The notes beneath the pieces are model-generated. The model saw only the letters and a list, made by a program, of their open reading frames with translations, was not told the origin of the DNA and did not search any database. Positions 45,270 to 53,763 of a DNA stretch of 64,000 bases are shown here, in pieces. Each line of letters begins with the position of its first letter. The stretch's first letter is position 1. Position numbers and translations under genes: made by a program. Source of the stretch: an uncultured Paracoccaceae bacterium (lineage in GTDB: Bacteria; Pseudomonadota; Alphaproteobacteria; Rhodobacterales; Rhodobacteraceae); the NCBI GenBank assembly GCA_947489445.1, contig CANLDN010000001.1, positions 682,001 to 746,000 of the forward strand, in the 5' to 3' direction.

Positions 45270-46043
45270 ATGACAAACCCTGCAAGAATTGCGATTGTGA
45301 CCGGTGGCCTGTCGGGCATGGGCCGCGCCATTTCCAAACGGTTTGTGCAGGATGGAATGCATGTATGCATCGGCGCGCGGCGTGGCAATGACGCAGACGC
45401 AACAGCACCCTTGCGCGAAGAGCTTGCCGATAAGGCCAGTTTTGCGTCACTTGATGTCCGCAACACGGCGAGCGTGACCGCGTTTGTGGAAGGTGTTTTG
45501 GCCGCGCATGGCCGGGTCGATGTGCTGGTCAATACCGCTGGCGTCTATCAGGAAGCGCCGGTAATCGGCCACCCTGATGATATCTGGGATGACCATATCG
45601 ACACCAACCTGACCGGGTCATTCAAGATGATCCGCGCCGTAATGCCGGTGATGAAGCAAAACGGCTGGGGCCGGATTATCAACCTCGCCTCTGTAGCCGC
45701 GCATCATGGGATGCCAGATAACGTGGCCTACTGTACGTCAAAGGCGGGACTGCTGGGGCTTGGCCGCTGTGTCAGTCTGGAAGGTGCCGCGCATGGTATC
45801 ACCTGCAACAGCATCAGCCCGACCTGGGTTGAAACCGAAATGCTCAAGCAATTTATTGATCAGGAAATCGCGGAAACCGGGGCCGCACGGGCGGATGTCG
45901 TCGCCAAATATGAGGCGTCGAACCCACAAGGTGCCTTGGTGCAGCCTGAAGAGGTTGCAAATCTGGCGGCATTTCTGGCGAGCGATGCAGGCCGGGCGAT
46001 GACGATGGAGGATTTTCAGGTCAACGCCGGATCGCTTTGGTAG
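45270..46043 (+). CDS. Short-chain dehydrogenase/reductase (3-hydroxybutyrate dehydrogenase-like)
   Basis: A 257-residue classical SDR: TGGLSGMGRAI (12-22), NTAGVYQ (NNAG variant), catalytic Ser in NLASVAA and YCTSK Tyr-Lys, plus EAANLAAFLASDAGRAMTMEDFQVNAG-type end. The overall layout resembles 3-hydroxybutyrate/acetoacetyl reductase-type SDRs, but the substrate is not known. The stop abuts the convergent adenylation-carrier-reductase gene with no gap. Start ATG 45270; a TTG upstream is less likely. Confidence 0.85.
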   Translation: MTNPARIAIVTGGLSGMGRAISKRFVQDGMHVCIGARRGNDADATAPLREELADKASFASLDVRNTASVTAFVEGVLAAHGRVDVLVNTAGVYQEAPVIGHPDDIWDDHIDTNLTGSFKMIRAVMPVMKQNGWGRIINLASVAAHHGMPDNVAYCTSKAGLLGLGRCVSLEGAAHGITCNSISPTWVETEMLKQFIDQEIAETGAARADVVAKYEASNPQGALVQPEEVANLAAFLASDAGRAMTMEDFQVNAGSLW

Positions 46044-48836
46044 TTACGCCATCGCCCTGAGCCGGAGACCCAGCCGGTAATCTAATACCGCAGGGGGATT
46101 GGACACTGCCGTATAAGCCCCCAAACCCGCCGCATGCCAGGCCGACTTGGCCGCCGCAGTGTCGAAAGCCGCATCGGCGCAGAGGATTGTTGGGCCATCC
46201 GCGATTAGGCTGCGTTCCCCGGTACTTAGCGGTGCGGTCGCGATCCAGTCGGTGGGCGATATGGCGGCAACCTCTACGATGCTCTCATCCAGGCAGACGT
46301 AATCATCCGGGATCAGATTGTAGTAGGATGCACCAGTGGCCACGTCCGCTCGGACCAGAAACTGTGCTGCCGCTTGCACATCGATCATGGGAAAGGTCAG
46401 CCCGGCAGGCGCACTGCCGGACACCTGGCAGGCGGTGAATATCGTTTCATAGATATCCTTGGGGTTGGGGTTTTGCAGGTCATATAGTGACGGCAACCGC
46501 ACAATCGCTGCGGGGACACCCGATGCAGCAATCGCCGCCTCTGCGGCGATTTTGGCAGCACCGTAGCCGGACCACCCTTCAAACGCGGCGGCCACGTCTT
46601 CCGCATGTGGCCCGCCTGTTTCGGGGAACACAGCTGTCGACGAAGAAAACCGGATATCGGCCCCCGCATCCTGACAGAACTGCAAAACTACTGCGATGCC
46701 TGCCAGCGACCAGCTTTCCATATGGTCGTGATCCACGGCCAGATTAACCATGGCGGCACAGTGAATGACGCTGGTGACCCGACCGCAAAGCGCCTGATAG
46801 GCGTCCTTGGCCAAGCCAAAGTCCGGATCATCGATACTGCCCACCACGAGAACGAAGCGATCCGCCGGAACACCCAATGTCTTGGCCAGATTTGTCAGAC
46901 GCACCTCTGGATCGTTGTTCCGAGGACGCACAAGGCAATAGACCACCTGATCGGCAGGCAAATGCCTTGCCGCATCCGAAAGCACCTGCCGGCCCAGAAA
47001 ACCTGTCGCTCCGGTCAGCAAGATGCCCTTTTTGTCGAATTGTTCCGTTTGTTGATCCGGGGCGGTCGCAGCCGACAACAAGGCGTGCAGACGGGTCAAC
47101 GGGACATGAAGCGCCCATTCGAAATCGACGCGGCGGTCATAGGCGCGTTCCAGCGACAGGATCAGGTCGACACACATCAGGGAATCGCCGCCCTGATCAT
47201 GGAATGACTTTTCAGGGTCGATATCCGATGTGCTGCACTGCATGATCTGTGCGGCAAAACGGACGGTGGGGATCGTGTCGTCATCGCCGTCTTCCCGCGC
47301 CTCTGGGGCAATCGGCGGCAATGCCTTGAATTCGAACTTTCCTGATACTGCGTTCAATGGGATTTCATCCAACTGCACCAAATAGGTCGGAATGCAATAA
47401 TCCGGCAATACCTGACGTAAAGCGGTGACAAGTGTCGCCGGTGTGCGGTTGCGATCAGGCGTGATCTGCCACTTTTGCGCATTATCAGCCGTCTTTGCCG
47501 CATCAGCCGTGTAGTAAAACACCAGCGCCTGCCCCTGATCACCGATTTTCTGAACCCATGGCACCGCATGGTCGAACCCGATCAATCCATCAAGTGTTTC
47601 GGTCAATTCACGTGTCTGAATACTATGCCCGCGCAGCTTGAGCATATGCGCCACGCGCCCCAGCACGAAAATCTCGCCATCTGGTGCGACATAGCCCTGA
47701 TCACCCGTATCATATAGCCGCACATCGCGCCCATTGATCGTCAGCTCGCGAAAGCGGGCTGCGGTTTCCTCGGGCCGGTCGATATAGCCGGGGCCCAACA
47801 TGCGCGGCCCTTCGAAATGCAGCAGACCGGGGACGCCGGGCGCGCAAAGCTGATCGGCATCATCCAAGACTACCGCTTGCAGATGCTTCATGGCCTTGCC
47901 GACAGACACACCATCGGTCGTGCCCGCAGGGCCGGTCAACAGCGTCATGCTGACATCATGGGTTTCGCAGATGCTGTAAAGGTTCCACAATTCTGCACCC
48001 GGCAGCTTGGCCTGCGCATCCGCGATCAGATGATCGGTGACCACTTCCCCGTTCAAAATGACCCGTTTCAGGGGAAGCTGCGCACCTGTCGCTGCATCAA
48101 CCCCTTGCAACATCTTTTCAAAGTAAGATGGGGTGAAAAGCATCTCAGACACGTTTTGTTCAATCAAAAAAGCCGCCAAGGCCTGCGGCGACATCAGGTC
48201 ATTGAAACCCGGGAAGCAAACGGTCGCCCCATCACGCAGGGGGCGGAACATCTCCCATATCGCGAAGATGTATGCTCCGACGACCATGCCGGGACCGTAA
48301 GGTGTGTAAGCGTCACGCCAGCGATACGACAAAAAGGCAGCATCATGCGTAACCGGAATACATTTGGGCCGCCCCGTCGTGCCGGAGGTGGCAACCAGAT
48401 AGATTGTATCGGTCGGATCAACTTGTGCCGCCACAACCGGGCCGTCTGCGCGCGCATCCAGATATGTCACCGCATCGATGATCTCGCAATGTGCTGGCAA
48501 CTGTCCCGGTTTCGGCGATTGGCAGGTCAGGATCACATCGATTTCAAGCTCTGCGACGATATTTGCCAGAACGGAATTCGGCATTGCCGGATCGAGGTGC
48601 ACAAATGGGCAGCCATTCACCACACATGCCGTGCAGGCCGCACCGAACAATGCGCTTGGCGTACCGTAAACCGCCACAGGGCGGCCAGTGGCCATTATTG
48701 GGCGACACGCCGTCACGAAACCAGCCAGATCCGCATAGGTCAGGCTGTGATTTGGGCCGCGCAGGGCAACATTGTCACGATGGGCTTCAAGTGCTGCGGC
48801 GATTTCGGCCGGGATTGTCTCAGTTGATTTTGACAT
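46044..48836 (-). CDS. Single-module NRPS-like adenylation-carrier-reductase (carboxylic acid reductase type)
   Basis: A 930-residue enzyme with adenylation domain (1-510; VATSGTTGRPK at 148-158, YDTGDQGYV about 375-383, catalytic Lys500 in AVSGKFEF), carrier domain (520-590; HDQGGDSLMCVD, pantetheine Ser552), and a thioester reductase (600-930; GATGFLG at 609-615, YGAAKIAAE catalytic Tyr/Lys region). This architecture activates a carboxylic or amino acid and releases it as an aldehyde or alcohol. No other biosynthetic modules, phosphopantetheinyl transferase or transporter are adjacent; the SDR may reduce its product. No Shine-Dalgarno; a palindrome covers the start codon. Confidence 0.88.
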   Translation of the reverse strand: MSKSTETIPAEIAAALEAHRDNVALRGPNHSLTYADLAGFVTACRPIMATGRPVAVYGTPSALFGAACTACVVNGCPFVHLDPAMPNSVLANIVAELEIDVILTCQSPKPGQLPAHCEIIDAVTYLDARADGPVVAAQVDPTDTIYLVATSGTTGRPKCIPVTHDAAFLSYRWRDAYTPYGPGMVVGAYIFAIWEMFRPLRDGATVCFPGFNDLMSPQALAAFLIEQNVSEMLFTPSYFEKMLQGVDAATGAQLPLKRVILNGEVVTDHLIADAQAKLPGAELWNLYSICETHDVSMTLLTGPAGTTDGVSVGKAMKHLQAVVLDDADQLCAPGVPGLLHFEGPRMLGPGYIDRPEETAARFRELTINGRDVRLYDTGDQGYVAPDGEIFVLGRVAHMLKLRGHSIQTRELTETLDGLIGFDHAVPWVQKIGDQGQALVFYYTADAAKTADNAQKWQITPDRNRTPATLVTALRQVLPDYCIPTYLVQLDEIPLNAVSGKFEFKALPPIAPEAREDGDDDTIPTVRFAAQIMQCSTSDIDPEKSFHDQGGDSLMCVDLILSLERAYDRRVDFEWALHVPLTRLHALLSAATAPDQQTEQFDKKGILLTGATGFLGRQVLSDAARHLPADQVVYCLVRPRNNDPEVRLTNLAKTLGVPADRFVLVVGSIDDPDFGLAKDAYQALCGRVTSVIHCAAMVNLAVDHDHMESWSLAGIAVVLQFCQDAGADIRFSSSTAVFPETGGPHAEDVAAAFEGWSGYGAAKIAAEAAIAASGVPAAIVRLPSLYDLQNPNPKDIYETIFTACQVSGSAPAGLTFPMIDVQAAAQFLVRADVATGASYYNLIPDDYVCLDESIVEVAAISPTDWIATAPLSTGERSLIADGPTILCADAAFDTAAAKSAWHAAGLGAYTAVSNPPAVLDYRLGLRLRAMA

Positions 48837-48844
48837 TTGTCAAA
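48829..48844 (-). promoter_or_regulatory. Perfect palindrome over the start codon of the reductase gene
   Basis: TTTGACA-TT-TGTCAAA is a 7-2-7 perfect inverted repeat spanning the ATG of the adenylation-carrier-reductase gene. It has the form of a dimeric regulator site and may mark a leaderless, repressor-controlled transcript. Confidence 0.5.
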
Positions 48845-49004
48845 CCGGACGTATCAGGGGATAGAGCAAGGAAACCTCTTATGCGCTATGTCGTAATAAG
48901 GATCGTCATGCGCAATCACTTACACGCAATAGGTCTGACACAATAGTCCGCACCAAAACAATCGCACAACATTGGCGTGTTTTAGCATCTTTGGCCAATC
49001 AGGA

Positions 49005-49463
49005 TTACCATTCAGGCAAATACCCCGGATCGCGCGCCGCTTGCGCACGCACGGCAGCGTGGCGTGCGAATTTCTGCACCATCACCTTGCGGCGGGCCGG
49101 TGCCAATTTGGCCTCTGCTCCCATGCGAATGATCTGGGCGTCATATCCGTCAGCCAGGATCAACCCGGTGTCATCTGGCAACAACTCGGTCGGGAAATCA
49201 TTGTCGACAGCCCAGAAGAAACGGTCGCACCATTCCAGATAGCCCTGCCATTTATGGTCCGATTGAAAATCAGCGCGGCTGGACTTGCATTCGACAATCC
49301 ACACCTCGCCCTTGGGGCCAAGCGCCATGACATCCACACGCAAACCCGAGGTTGGCACCAGTTCCTCGACACTCACAAAATCATGGGCGCGCAGGTGACG
49401 ACTGACCCCGCGCGCCAAAAGCTGGCCGGGCATAAGGGCTGTTTGGATCACATCATCTGGCAT
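49005..49463 (-). CDS. mmcB: MmcB family DNA repair protein
   Basis: A 152-residue protein of the MmcB family, an endonuclease-like fold (DUF1052) found in alphaproteobacteria and linked to DNA damage. RGVSRHLRAHDFVSVEELVPTSGLRVDVMALGPKGEVWIVECKSSRADFQSDHKWQGYLEWCDRFFWAV contains the catalytic-type D...E-x-K (VDVMA and VECKSS). Start at 49463 is provisional (49475 also possible). In the same direction as the reductase gene, with 168 bases between. Confidence 0.82.
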   Translation of the reverse strand: MPDDVIQTALMPGQLLARGVSRHLRAHDFVSVEELVPTSGLRVDVMALGPKGEVWIVECKSSRADFQSDHKWQGYLEWCDRFFWAVDNDFPTELLPDDTGLILADGYDAQIIRMGAEAKLAPARRKVMVQKFARHAAVRAQAARDPGYLPEW

Positions 49464-49512
49464 GCCCGAAAACATGAACAATAGGTGAACAAAACGCAAG
49501 AAAAATTCTTTC

Positions 49513-49564
49513 TTGACGTAATACCAAAAGGTTTCATATAAATGATACCAGAAGGTTACATATT
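49513..49564 (+). promoter_or_regulatory. Promoter and tandem operator of the cupin-arsR-SRPBCC operon
   Basis: TTGACG (49513-49518) and TATAAA (49537-49542), 18 bases apart, form a good sigma-70 promoter. Two copies of a 19-base repeat, 17 of 19 identical, each with ACC-N4-GGT symmetry, lie at 49521-49539 (between the boxes) and 49545-49563 (over the start point). Binding of the ArsR protein encoded downstream would block transcription. Confidence 0.72.
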
Positions 49565-49573
49565 GGAGACACA

Positions 49574-49984
49574 ATGAAAACGCTCATATCATGCGCGCTG
49601 GTTATTGCGACCGGTGCCGCCGCTGACACAATTACCACCGTCCCTGTCGACGCACTTGACTGGGTCGAAACACCAGAAGGCGTCGCCTTTGCAGATCTGC
49701 ACGGCGCACGGTTTTCAGAACCATACATGTCGATGGTTCGCCTGCCCGGCGGCACGGTCAGCCCACCGCATATCAAATCAGCCAATATGTACGGCGTCAT
49801 GATTTCGGGCACGATGACCCATGTCCCGGCGGGCGCTGACCCGGCGGGCGAACCGCTGAGCAAAGGCGCCTTTTACCTGGTGCCCGCCAACTTGCCACAT
49901 GTCAGTAGCTGCGTTTCGGCCGAACCCTGCGTGACATTCCTTTATCAGGACGGTGCATTCGACTTTGTGCCGTTTGCCCAATGA
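49574..49984 (+). CDS. Secreted cupin-domain protein
   Basis: A 136-residue protein with a signal peptide (MKTLISCALVIATGAAA) and a cupin barrel: SMVRLPGGTVSPPHIKSANMYGVMISGTM and KGAFYLVPANLPHVSSC. The His residues of both cupin motifs (PPHIKS, LPHVS) can bind a metal. Exact function unknown. First gene of an operon with arsR and SRPBCC genes (4-base overlaps). Confidence 0.82.
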   Translation: MKTLISCALVIATGAAADTITTVPVDALDWVETPEGVAFADLHGARFSEPYMSMVRLPGGTVSPPHIKSANMYGVMISGTMTHVPAGADPAGEPLSKGAFYLVPANLPHVSSCVSAEPCVTFLYQDGAFDFVPFAQ

Positions 49985-50298
49985 CCAACATCCAACCCAC
50001 TTTCCGCGCGCTGGCCGATCCGACACGCCGCGACATCCTGTTGATGCTCCGCGACCACGATATGACCATCGGCGAAGTTGCGGAAAATTTCGACATGACA
50101 CGCGCCGCCATCAAAAAGCACCTGACGGTTTTGTCAGATGGCGGGCTGATCACTGTGCGGGCGCAAGGGCGCGAACGCATTAATACGCTCAACCCCCTTG
50201 GCATGGCGCCGGTTCTGGATTGGCTCACCTTCTTTGATGCCTTCTGGGATGATCGCCTGAATGCCCTGAAATCCGTTATCGAAAAGGACAACACATGA
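49981..50298 (+). CDS. ArsR-family winged-helix regulator
   Basis: A 105-residue repressor: FRALADPTRRDILLMLRDHDMTIGEVAENFDMTRAAIKKHLTVLSDGGLITVRAQGRERINTLN is the SRPBCC-linked ArsR type. No Cys at all, so no thiol metal site. It overlaps the cupin and the SRPBCC genes. Probable ligand of the tandem repeats upstream of the cupin gene. Paralogue in the window at 3408, clearly diverged. Confidence 0.92.
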   Translation: MTNIQPTFRALADPTRRDILLMLRDHDMTIGEVAENFDMTRAAIKKHLTVLSDGGLITVRAQGRERINTLNPLGMAPVLDWLTFFDAFWDDRLNALKSVIEKDNT

Positions 50299-50702
50299 CC
50301 CTTAATAAATCTATTTACCTGCGCGCCACCAAGCCCGATGTCTGGGCATATCTCACCGATCCGGAAAAGCTGGCCATTTGGTTTCACAAGCCCGCCAAGA
50401 CACTGGCGGCAGGCGACACTTACGAAATGTTCGGCACAACAAGCGGTGACAAGTTGATGTGGGGCGAGGTGCTGAAAGCTGATCCCTATGATCATCTGTC
50501 TTACACCTTCACGATTGGGCCGATGGGCGACGCAGTCAGCACCGTGACCTGGACCCTGGAAGATGTGCCCGGCGGAACGCGGCTGTCGCTTGTTCACGAG
50601 GGCCTTCCTGCAGGCGAGGAGGCCTTTGGTTTGACGCTCGCGCTCGACAAAGGATGGGACGATCACCTTGCGCGGATGCGGGCAGATGCGCATCAGGAAT
50701 AG
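50295..50702 (+). CDS. SRPBCC/AHSA1-family protein
   Basis: A 135-residue START-like protein: KSIYLRATKPDVWAYLTDPEKLAIWFHKPAKTLAAGDTYEMFGTTSGDKLMWGEVLKADPYDHLSYTFT, with C-terminal GLTLALDKGWDDHLARM helix. Ligand unknown. ATGA overlap with arsR. A 12-bp perfect hairpin follows. Confidence 0.88.
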   Translation: MTLNKSIYLRATKPDVWAYLTDPEKLAIWFHKPAKTLAAGDTYEMFGTTSGDKLMWGEVLKADPYDHLSYTFTIGPMGDAVSTVTWTLEDVPGGTRLSLVHEGLPAGEEAFGLTLALDKGWDDHLARMRADAHQE

Positions 50703-50721
50703 GCGCATTTTCGCCCAATCC

Positions 50722-50754
50722 ATGTGAAGCGCCCGATATGATGGCGCTTCACAT
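50722..50754 (+). terminator. Perfect 12-bp hairpin after the arsR-SRPBCC operon
   Basis: ATGTGAAGCGCC and GGCGCTTCACAT pair over 12 bp around a 9-base loop, about 20 bases after the stop codon; there is no T-tract. Probable operon end. Confidence 0.65.
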
Positions 50755-51040
50755 CACACCACCGACTCACCCACCGGTATAAAAAAACAAGCCGTATCAG
50801 TGGTTAATAAGTCCTGAACGCCCGGAAAAACGTGCATTCATCTTTCGAAATCCAAATTTTTGTTTGCTTTCAACGAACAAGCGGAAATCCGCCGAAATCC
50901 CGTTCATCGAAACCGTTCAACAATGTGGCGCGATTGGGGCGGGTGACGTTAAGGAAATGACCCTTAGATCACGGCACCGTCACGTTTTAGTCGGGTTTAT
51001 CTGGCAAATAATTAATAGAACGAACGCAGGAGCCAACACG
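50755..51040. other. Leader region of the 48-residue membrane protein
   Basis: Apart from a run of A (50780s) and AT-rich promoter-like DNA near 51000 (AAATAATTAATAGAAC) I see no gene or RNA. It serves as the upstream region of the small protein at 51041. Confidence 0.5.
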
Positions 51041-51187
51041 ATGTCATTGATAGCCGGGATCACTTTCTACGAAGTTTGCATGGCGCTTTTGACCGTTGGC
51101 CTGACAGAGCGTGTTCTGCTTGCCTACGCCCCGGCAGAAATGGTTGGCCGCAATGGCTGGCTGATCAAGGGCAATATCGAAGAATAA
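51041..51187 (+). CDS. 48-residue membrane protein
   Basis: A small protein (MSLIAGITFYEVCMALLTVG then LTERVLLAYAPAEMVGRNGW) with one hydrophobic helix of about 20 residues and a C-terminal charged tail ending NIEE. CAGGAG 9 bases upstream of the ATG supports translation. I do not recognise the family. Confidence 0.55.
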   Translation: MSLIAGITFYEVCMALLTVGLTERVLLAYAPAEMVGRNGWLIKGNIEE

Positions 51188-51403
51188 AAATGCTGGGCTA
51201 CTTGCCCTGCAACGCGAAGCCCCCTACCTGTTGATGCGGCGGGTTTCTGCGCCTCTCGTAGCGATAAGGTACAAATCCAGTGGCCTTAAGCAAATCCGAG
51301 GGAGCTGGCTCTGTTCGGATCCTGGTCTGATTACCTGGCGCCCACCTGTACATACAGGTCCTCGGGATTAGTTACCTTTACGGTTGCCGTGGTGCCCGCC
51401 ACC

Positions 51404-51667
51404 CTACTTTTCAGCGCCTTGCATGCGGCGCACAACAGGAAGCATCCGCCCCAACCGGATCGCCATCTTGCGCAAAGCATAGCGATGCCCATCCAAATCA
51501 TACCCATCCGCATCCGACAGGCGTTTCATCATCATCAGGTCCTGATACGGAGTTTTATCCTGCCGGGGATCAGCCAAAAGTGCAAAATCATCCAGCTTGC
51601 CGTTGAGGGTGTCAGCCTTCTCGTTCAGACCTTCGGGGTCGATGGGTTGAAAGCGGTCTTGGGCCAT
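51404..51667 (-). CDS. Conserved hypothetical protein
   Basis: An 87-residue protein: DRFQPIDPEGLNEKADTLNGKLDDFALLADPRQDKTPYQDLMMMKRLSDADGYDLDGHRYALRKMAIRLGRMLPVVRRM. Start at 51667 has AAAGGATC upstream; the longer frame to 51748 is unlikely. The composition is helical and charged. Function unknown. On the gene's 3' side, 51188-51403 has no clear features. Confidence 0.55.
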   Translation of the reverse strand: MAQDRFQPIDPEGLNEKADTLNGKLDDFALLADPRQDKTPYQDLMMMKRLSDADGYDLDGHRYALRKMAIRLGRMLPVVRRMQGAEK

Positions 51668-52132
51668 ATTGATCCTTTCGTGCTGAACATCAAACCATCG
51701 CAATCGAACAGGCAAAACCGCTCTTCTGAATGGCGACTCGTCACTCATAAAAACAACTCAACTTTCTTCATTAAACGCCATGTTTTAAAAATTGTCACCA
51801 AAACAACGACTTATAGGCGTATAACTATGGTTTATGATAGAGCATTAACCTTGTATTACATGATAAAATTAACCATTTCGCGCTTTTGCGCACAAATCAG
51901 CCGACCGGCATGGATGCACACCGAGCCGTAAAATACATCAAGTCGGCGGCCCGTTTGCCGCGCCGAATGGCTTAGGCCGGCCCGCTTTGATCACGCAAAG
52001 TCGAGGATCCCTCGTTTTTCGAAAGCCAACAAATCGCTGCATTTCCACCCACGACATCACCTCTGGCAACAATGAGCTTGCAAATTATCCCGGTTGGGTC
52101 AGGCTGTCGCAACAGCAATCAGGAGACGCCCC
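51668..52132. other. AT-rich intergenic region, 465 bases
   Basis: No gene seen. The stretch 51750-51880 is much more AT-rich than the surroundings and holds several TTAACC-like words (51844-51849 and 51869-51874). Bases 51940-52130 lead to the cyclase gene with CAGGAG at 52121-52126. Confidence 0.5.
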
Positions 52133-52948
52133 ATGTGTGATTTATGCGTAATGAATGCAGTGAAGTCCAAAATGGTCTCGCGACGCGGCTTTCTTCAATC
52201 TGCGGGCAAAGTCGCCGCCGGGGCCACGGTGATAGGCACGATGGCCGCAGCACCAGCAATTGCGGCGGGCCACACGACCGTAACCGATATGACGCACACC
52301 CTACATCCTGAATTTCCCACCTATTTTGGCGAACCAGGTTTTGCGATGGAACAACTGGCCGCATTCGCAGATAGCGGGTTCAACAATAACCGCCTTTTGG
52401 TTGTTGAACACACGGGCACACATATTGACGCGCCTTTGCATTTCTCGGCTGACGGCGCGTCGGTCGATGAAATCCCTGTGAGCAGCCTTGTTGCCCCGCT
52501 TTGCGTCGTGGATATCGCCGCGCGTGCCGCTGAAGATGCCGATACGCGGGTGACGCCAGACGATCTGAACGCATGGATCGCGGCCAATGGCGACATTCCT
52601 GACGGTGCTTGCGTTGCCATGCATTCTGGTTGGGGTCCCAAGGCCAGTGGCGAAGGGTTCCGCAATTTTGACGGCACCGCGCAGCATTTTCCCGGCTTTC
52701 ATATAGAGGCGACGCAGATGCTGTTGGAAACGGGCGCGGCGTCAATCGCGGTTGACACATTGTCGCTGGATCATGGTATTTCGGCTGATTTTGCTACGCA
52801 TTACGCTTGGCTACCGACAGGTCGGTTCGGCATCGAATGCCTTGCTAATCTGGATCAGGTCCCCCAGTCCGGCGCGACACTGGTGATCGGCGCGCCAAAA
52901 CATCAGGGTGGGTCAGGTGGTCCGGCCCGGATTTTTGCGATGGTTTGA
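52133..52948 (+). CDS. Tat-exported cyclase-family (kynurenine formamidase-like) protein
   Basis: A 271-residue metal-dependent hydrolase-type protein with a twin-arginine signal (KMVSRRGFLQSAGKVAAGATVIGTMAAAPAIA) and the cyclase motif HTGTHIDAPLHF (about residues 95-106), whose His/Asp residues bind metal. Other marks: GAASIAVDTLSLDHG. Cyclase-family proteins include arylformamidases and isatin hydrolases; substrate not known. CAGGAG 7 bases before ATG 52133. Its 3' end overlaps the opposite-strand gene by 36 bases. Confidence 0.85.
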   Translation: MCDLCVMNAVKSKMVSRRGFLQSAGKVAAGATVIGTMAAAPAIAAGHTTVTDMTHTLHPEFPTYFGEPGFAMEQLAAFADSGFNNNRLLVVEHTGTHIDAPLHFSADGASVDEIPVSSLVAPLCVVDIAARAAEDADTRVTPDDLNAWIAANGDIPDGACVAMHSGWGPKASGEGFRNFDGTAQHFPGFHIEATQMLLETGAASIAVDTLSLDHGISADFATHYAWLPTGRFGIECLANLDQVPQSGATLVIGAPKHQGGSGGPARIFAMV

Positions 52949-53242
52949 ACGCCCTGCGCCAACCCGTACCGGGATTGGCCTACCGCCGCCACGGTCATCA
53001 TTTTCGTTTTCCGCGTTCAATATGATGTTGACGGCGAATTGCACACTGCCAAAGACAGTACCGTTGAAAAACCACAGTAAAAAGACGGCAAGCCACCCCA
53101 CATCTGAACCGGCCACAAGACTGCCGATCCGGGCGATATCATACCACAGGATCAAACCAACAAAGACCGCCGACAGCACAAAACCGACAACGCAATGGCG
53201 TAGATAAAGTCGCATCAGGTCAGGTTCGTTCGCCGGTTTCAT
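52913..53242 (-). CDS. Small two-helix membrane protein downstream of nusB
   Basis: A 109-residue protein with two hydrophobic segments (about 18-33 CVVGFVLSAVFVGLIL and 47-70 GWLAVFLLWFFNGTVFGSVQFAVNII) and a basic, Gly/Arg-rich C-terminal tail. It lies 53 bases downstream of nusB, same strand, so may end the ribB-ribH-nusB operon. No function known. Its 3' part overlaps the cyclase gene. Confidence 0.65.
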   Translation of the reverse strand: MKPANEPDLMRLYLRHCVVGFVLSAVFVGLILWYDIARIGSLVAGSDVGWLAVFLLWFFNGTVFGSVQFAVNIILNAENENDDRGGGRPIPVRVGAGRSNHRKNPGRTT

Positions 53243-53295
53243 GCATTGCGCTCCTAACGATAAGATAGCTTGAACGCAGAAAACGACAAGTGAAC

Positions 53296-53763
53296 TCAGA
53301 ACGCGGTGGGCTGCGCCTCGCGCGCCATGTGATCCAATACCGCATTCACGAACTTGGGCTCCTTGCCGTCGTGGGAGAAAGCCTCAGCCACCCCCACAAA
53401 CTCGCTGATCACCACTTTGGGCGGGGTCTGCTTTTCGATCAATTCGGCCCCTGCGGCCCGAAACAGCGCCCGCCAGGTCGGATCAATCCGGGCGATCGGC
53501 CATTTTGCGACCAATGCACGGTCTGTCATCTGATCGATAGTGGCTTGGTTATCAACGGCTTTTTCCATCAGCAGACGAAACGTATGAATGTCACCTTCTG
53601 CCATTTCGACATCATCATAGGTGGCCCCGAACCGGTGATCTTCGAACTCTGCCACGATCGCATCGACTGTCTGGCCCGATGCCTCCATCTGGAACAGCGC
53701 TTGCACGGCATAAAGCCGGGCAGCGGATTTCATCTTGCGGCGCTGGTTGTTCGAGATTGTCAT
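53296..53763 (-). CDS. nusB: Transcription antitermination factor NusB
   Basis: A 155-residue all-helical NusB: RRKMKSAARLYAVQALFQMEASG, DHRFGATYDDVEMAEGDIHTFRLLM, LVAKWPIARIDPTWRALFRAAGAELIEKQTPPKVVISEFVGVAEAFS. Binds boxA with NusE/S10 in rRNA antitermination. Overlaps ribH by 4 bases, the common ribH-nusB arrangement. Confidence 0.95.
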   Translation of the reverse strand: MTISNNQRRKMKSAARLYAVQALFQMEASGQTVDAIVAEFEDHRFGATYDDVEMAEGDIHTFRLLMEKAVDNQATIDQMTDRALVAKWPIARIDPTWRALFRAAGAELIEKQTPPKVVISEFVGVAEAFSHDGKEPKFVNAVLDHMAREAQPTAF

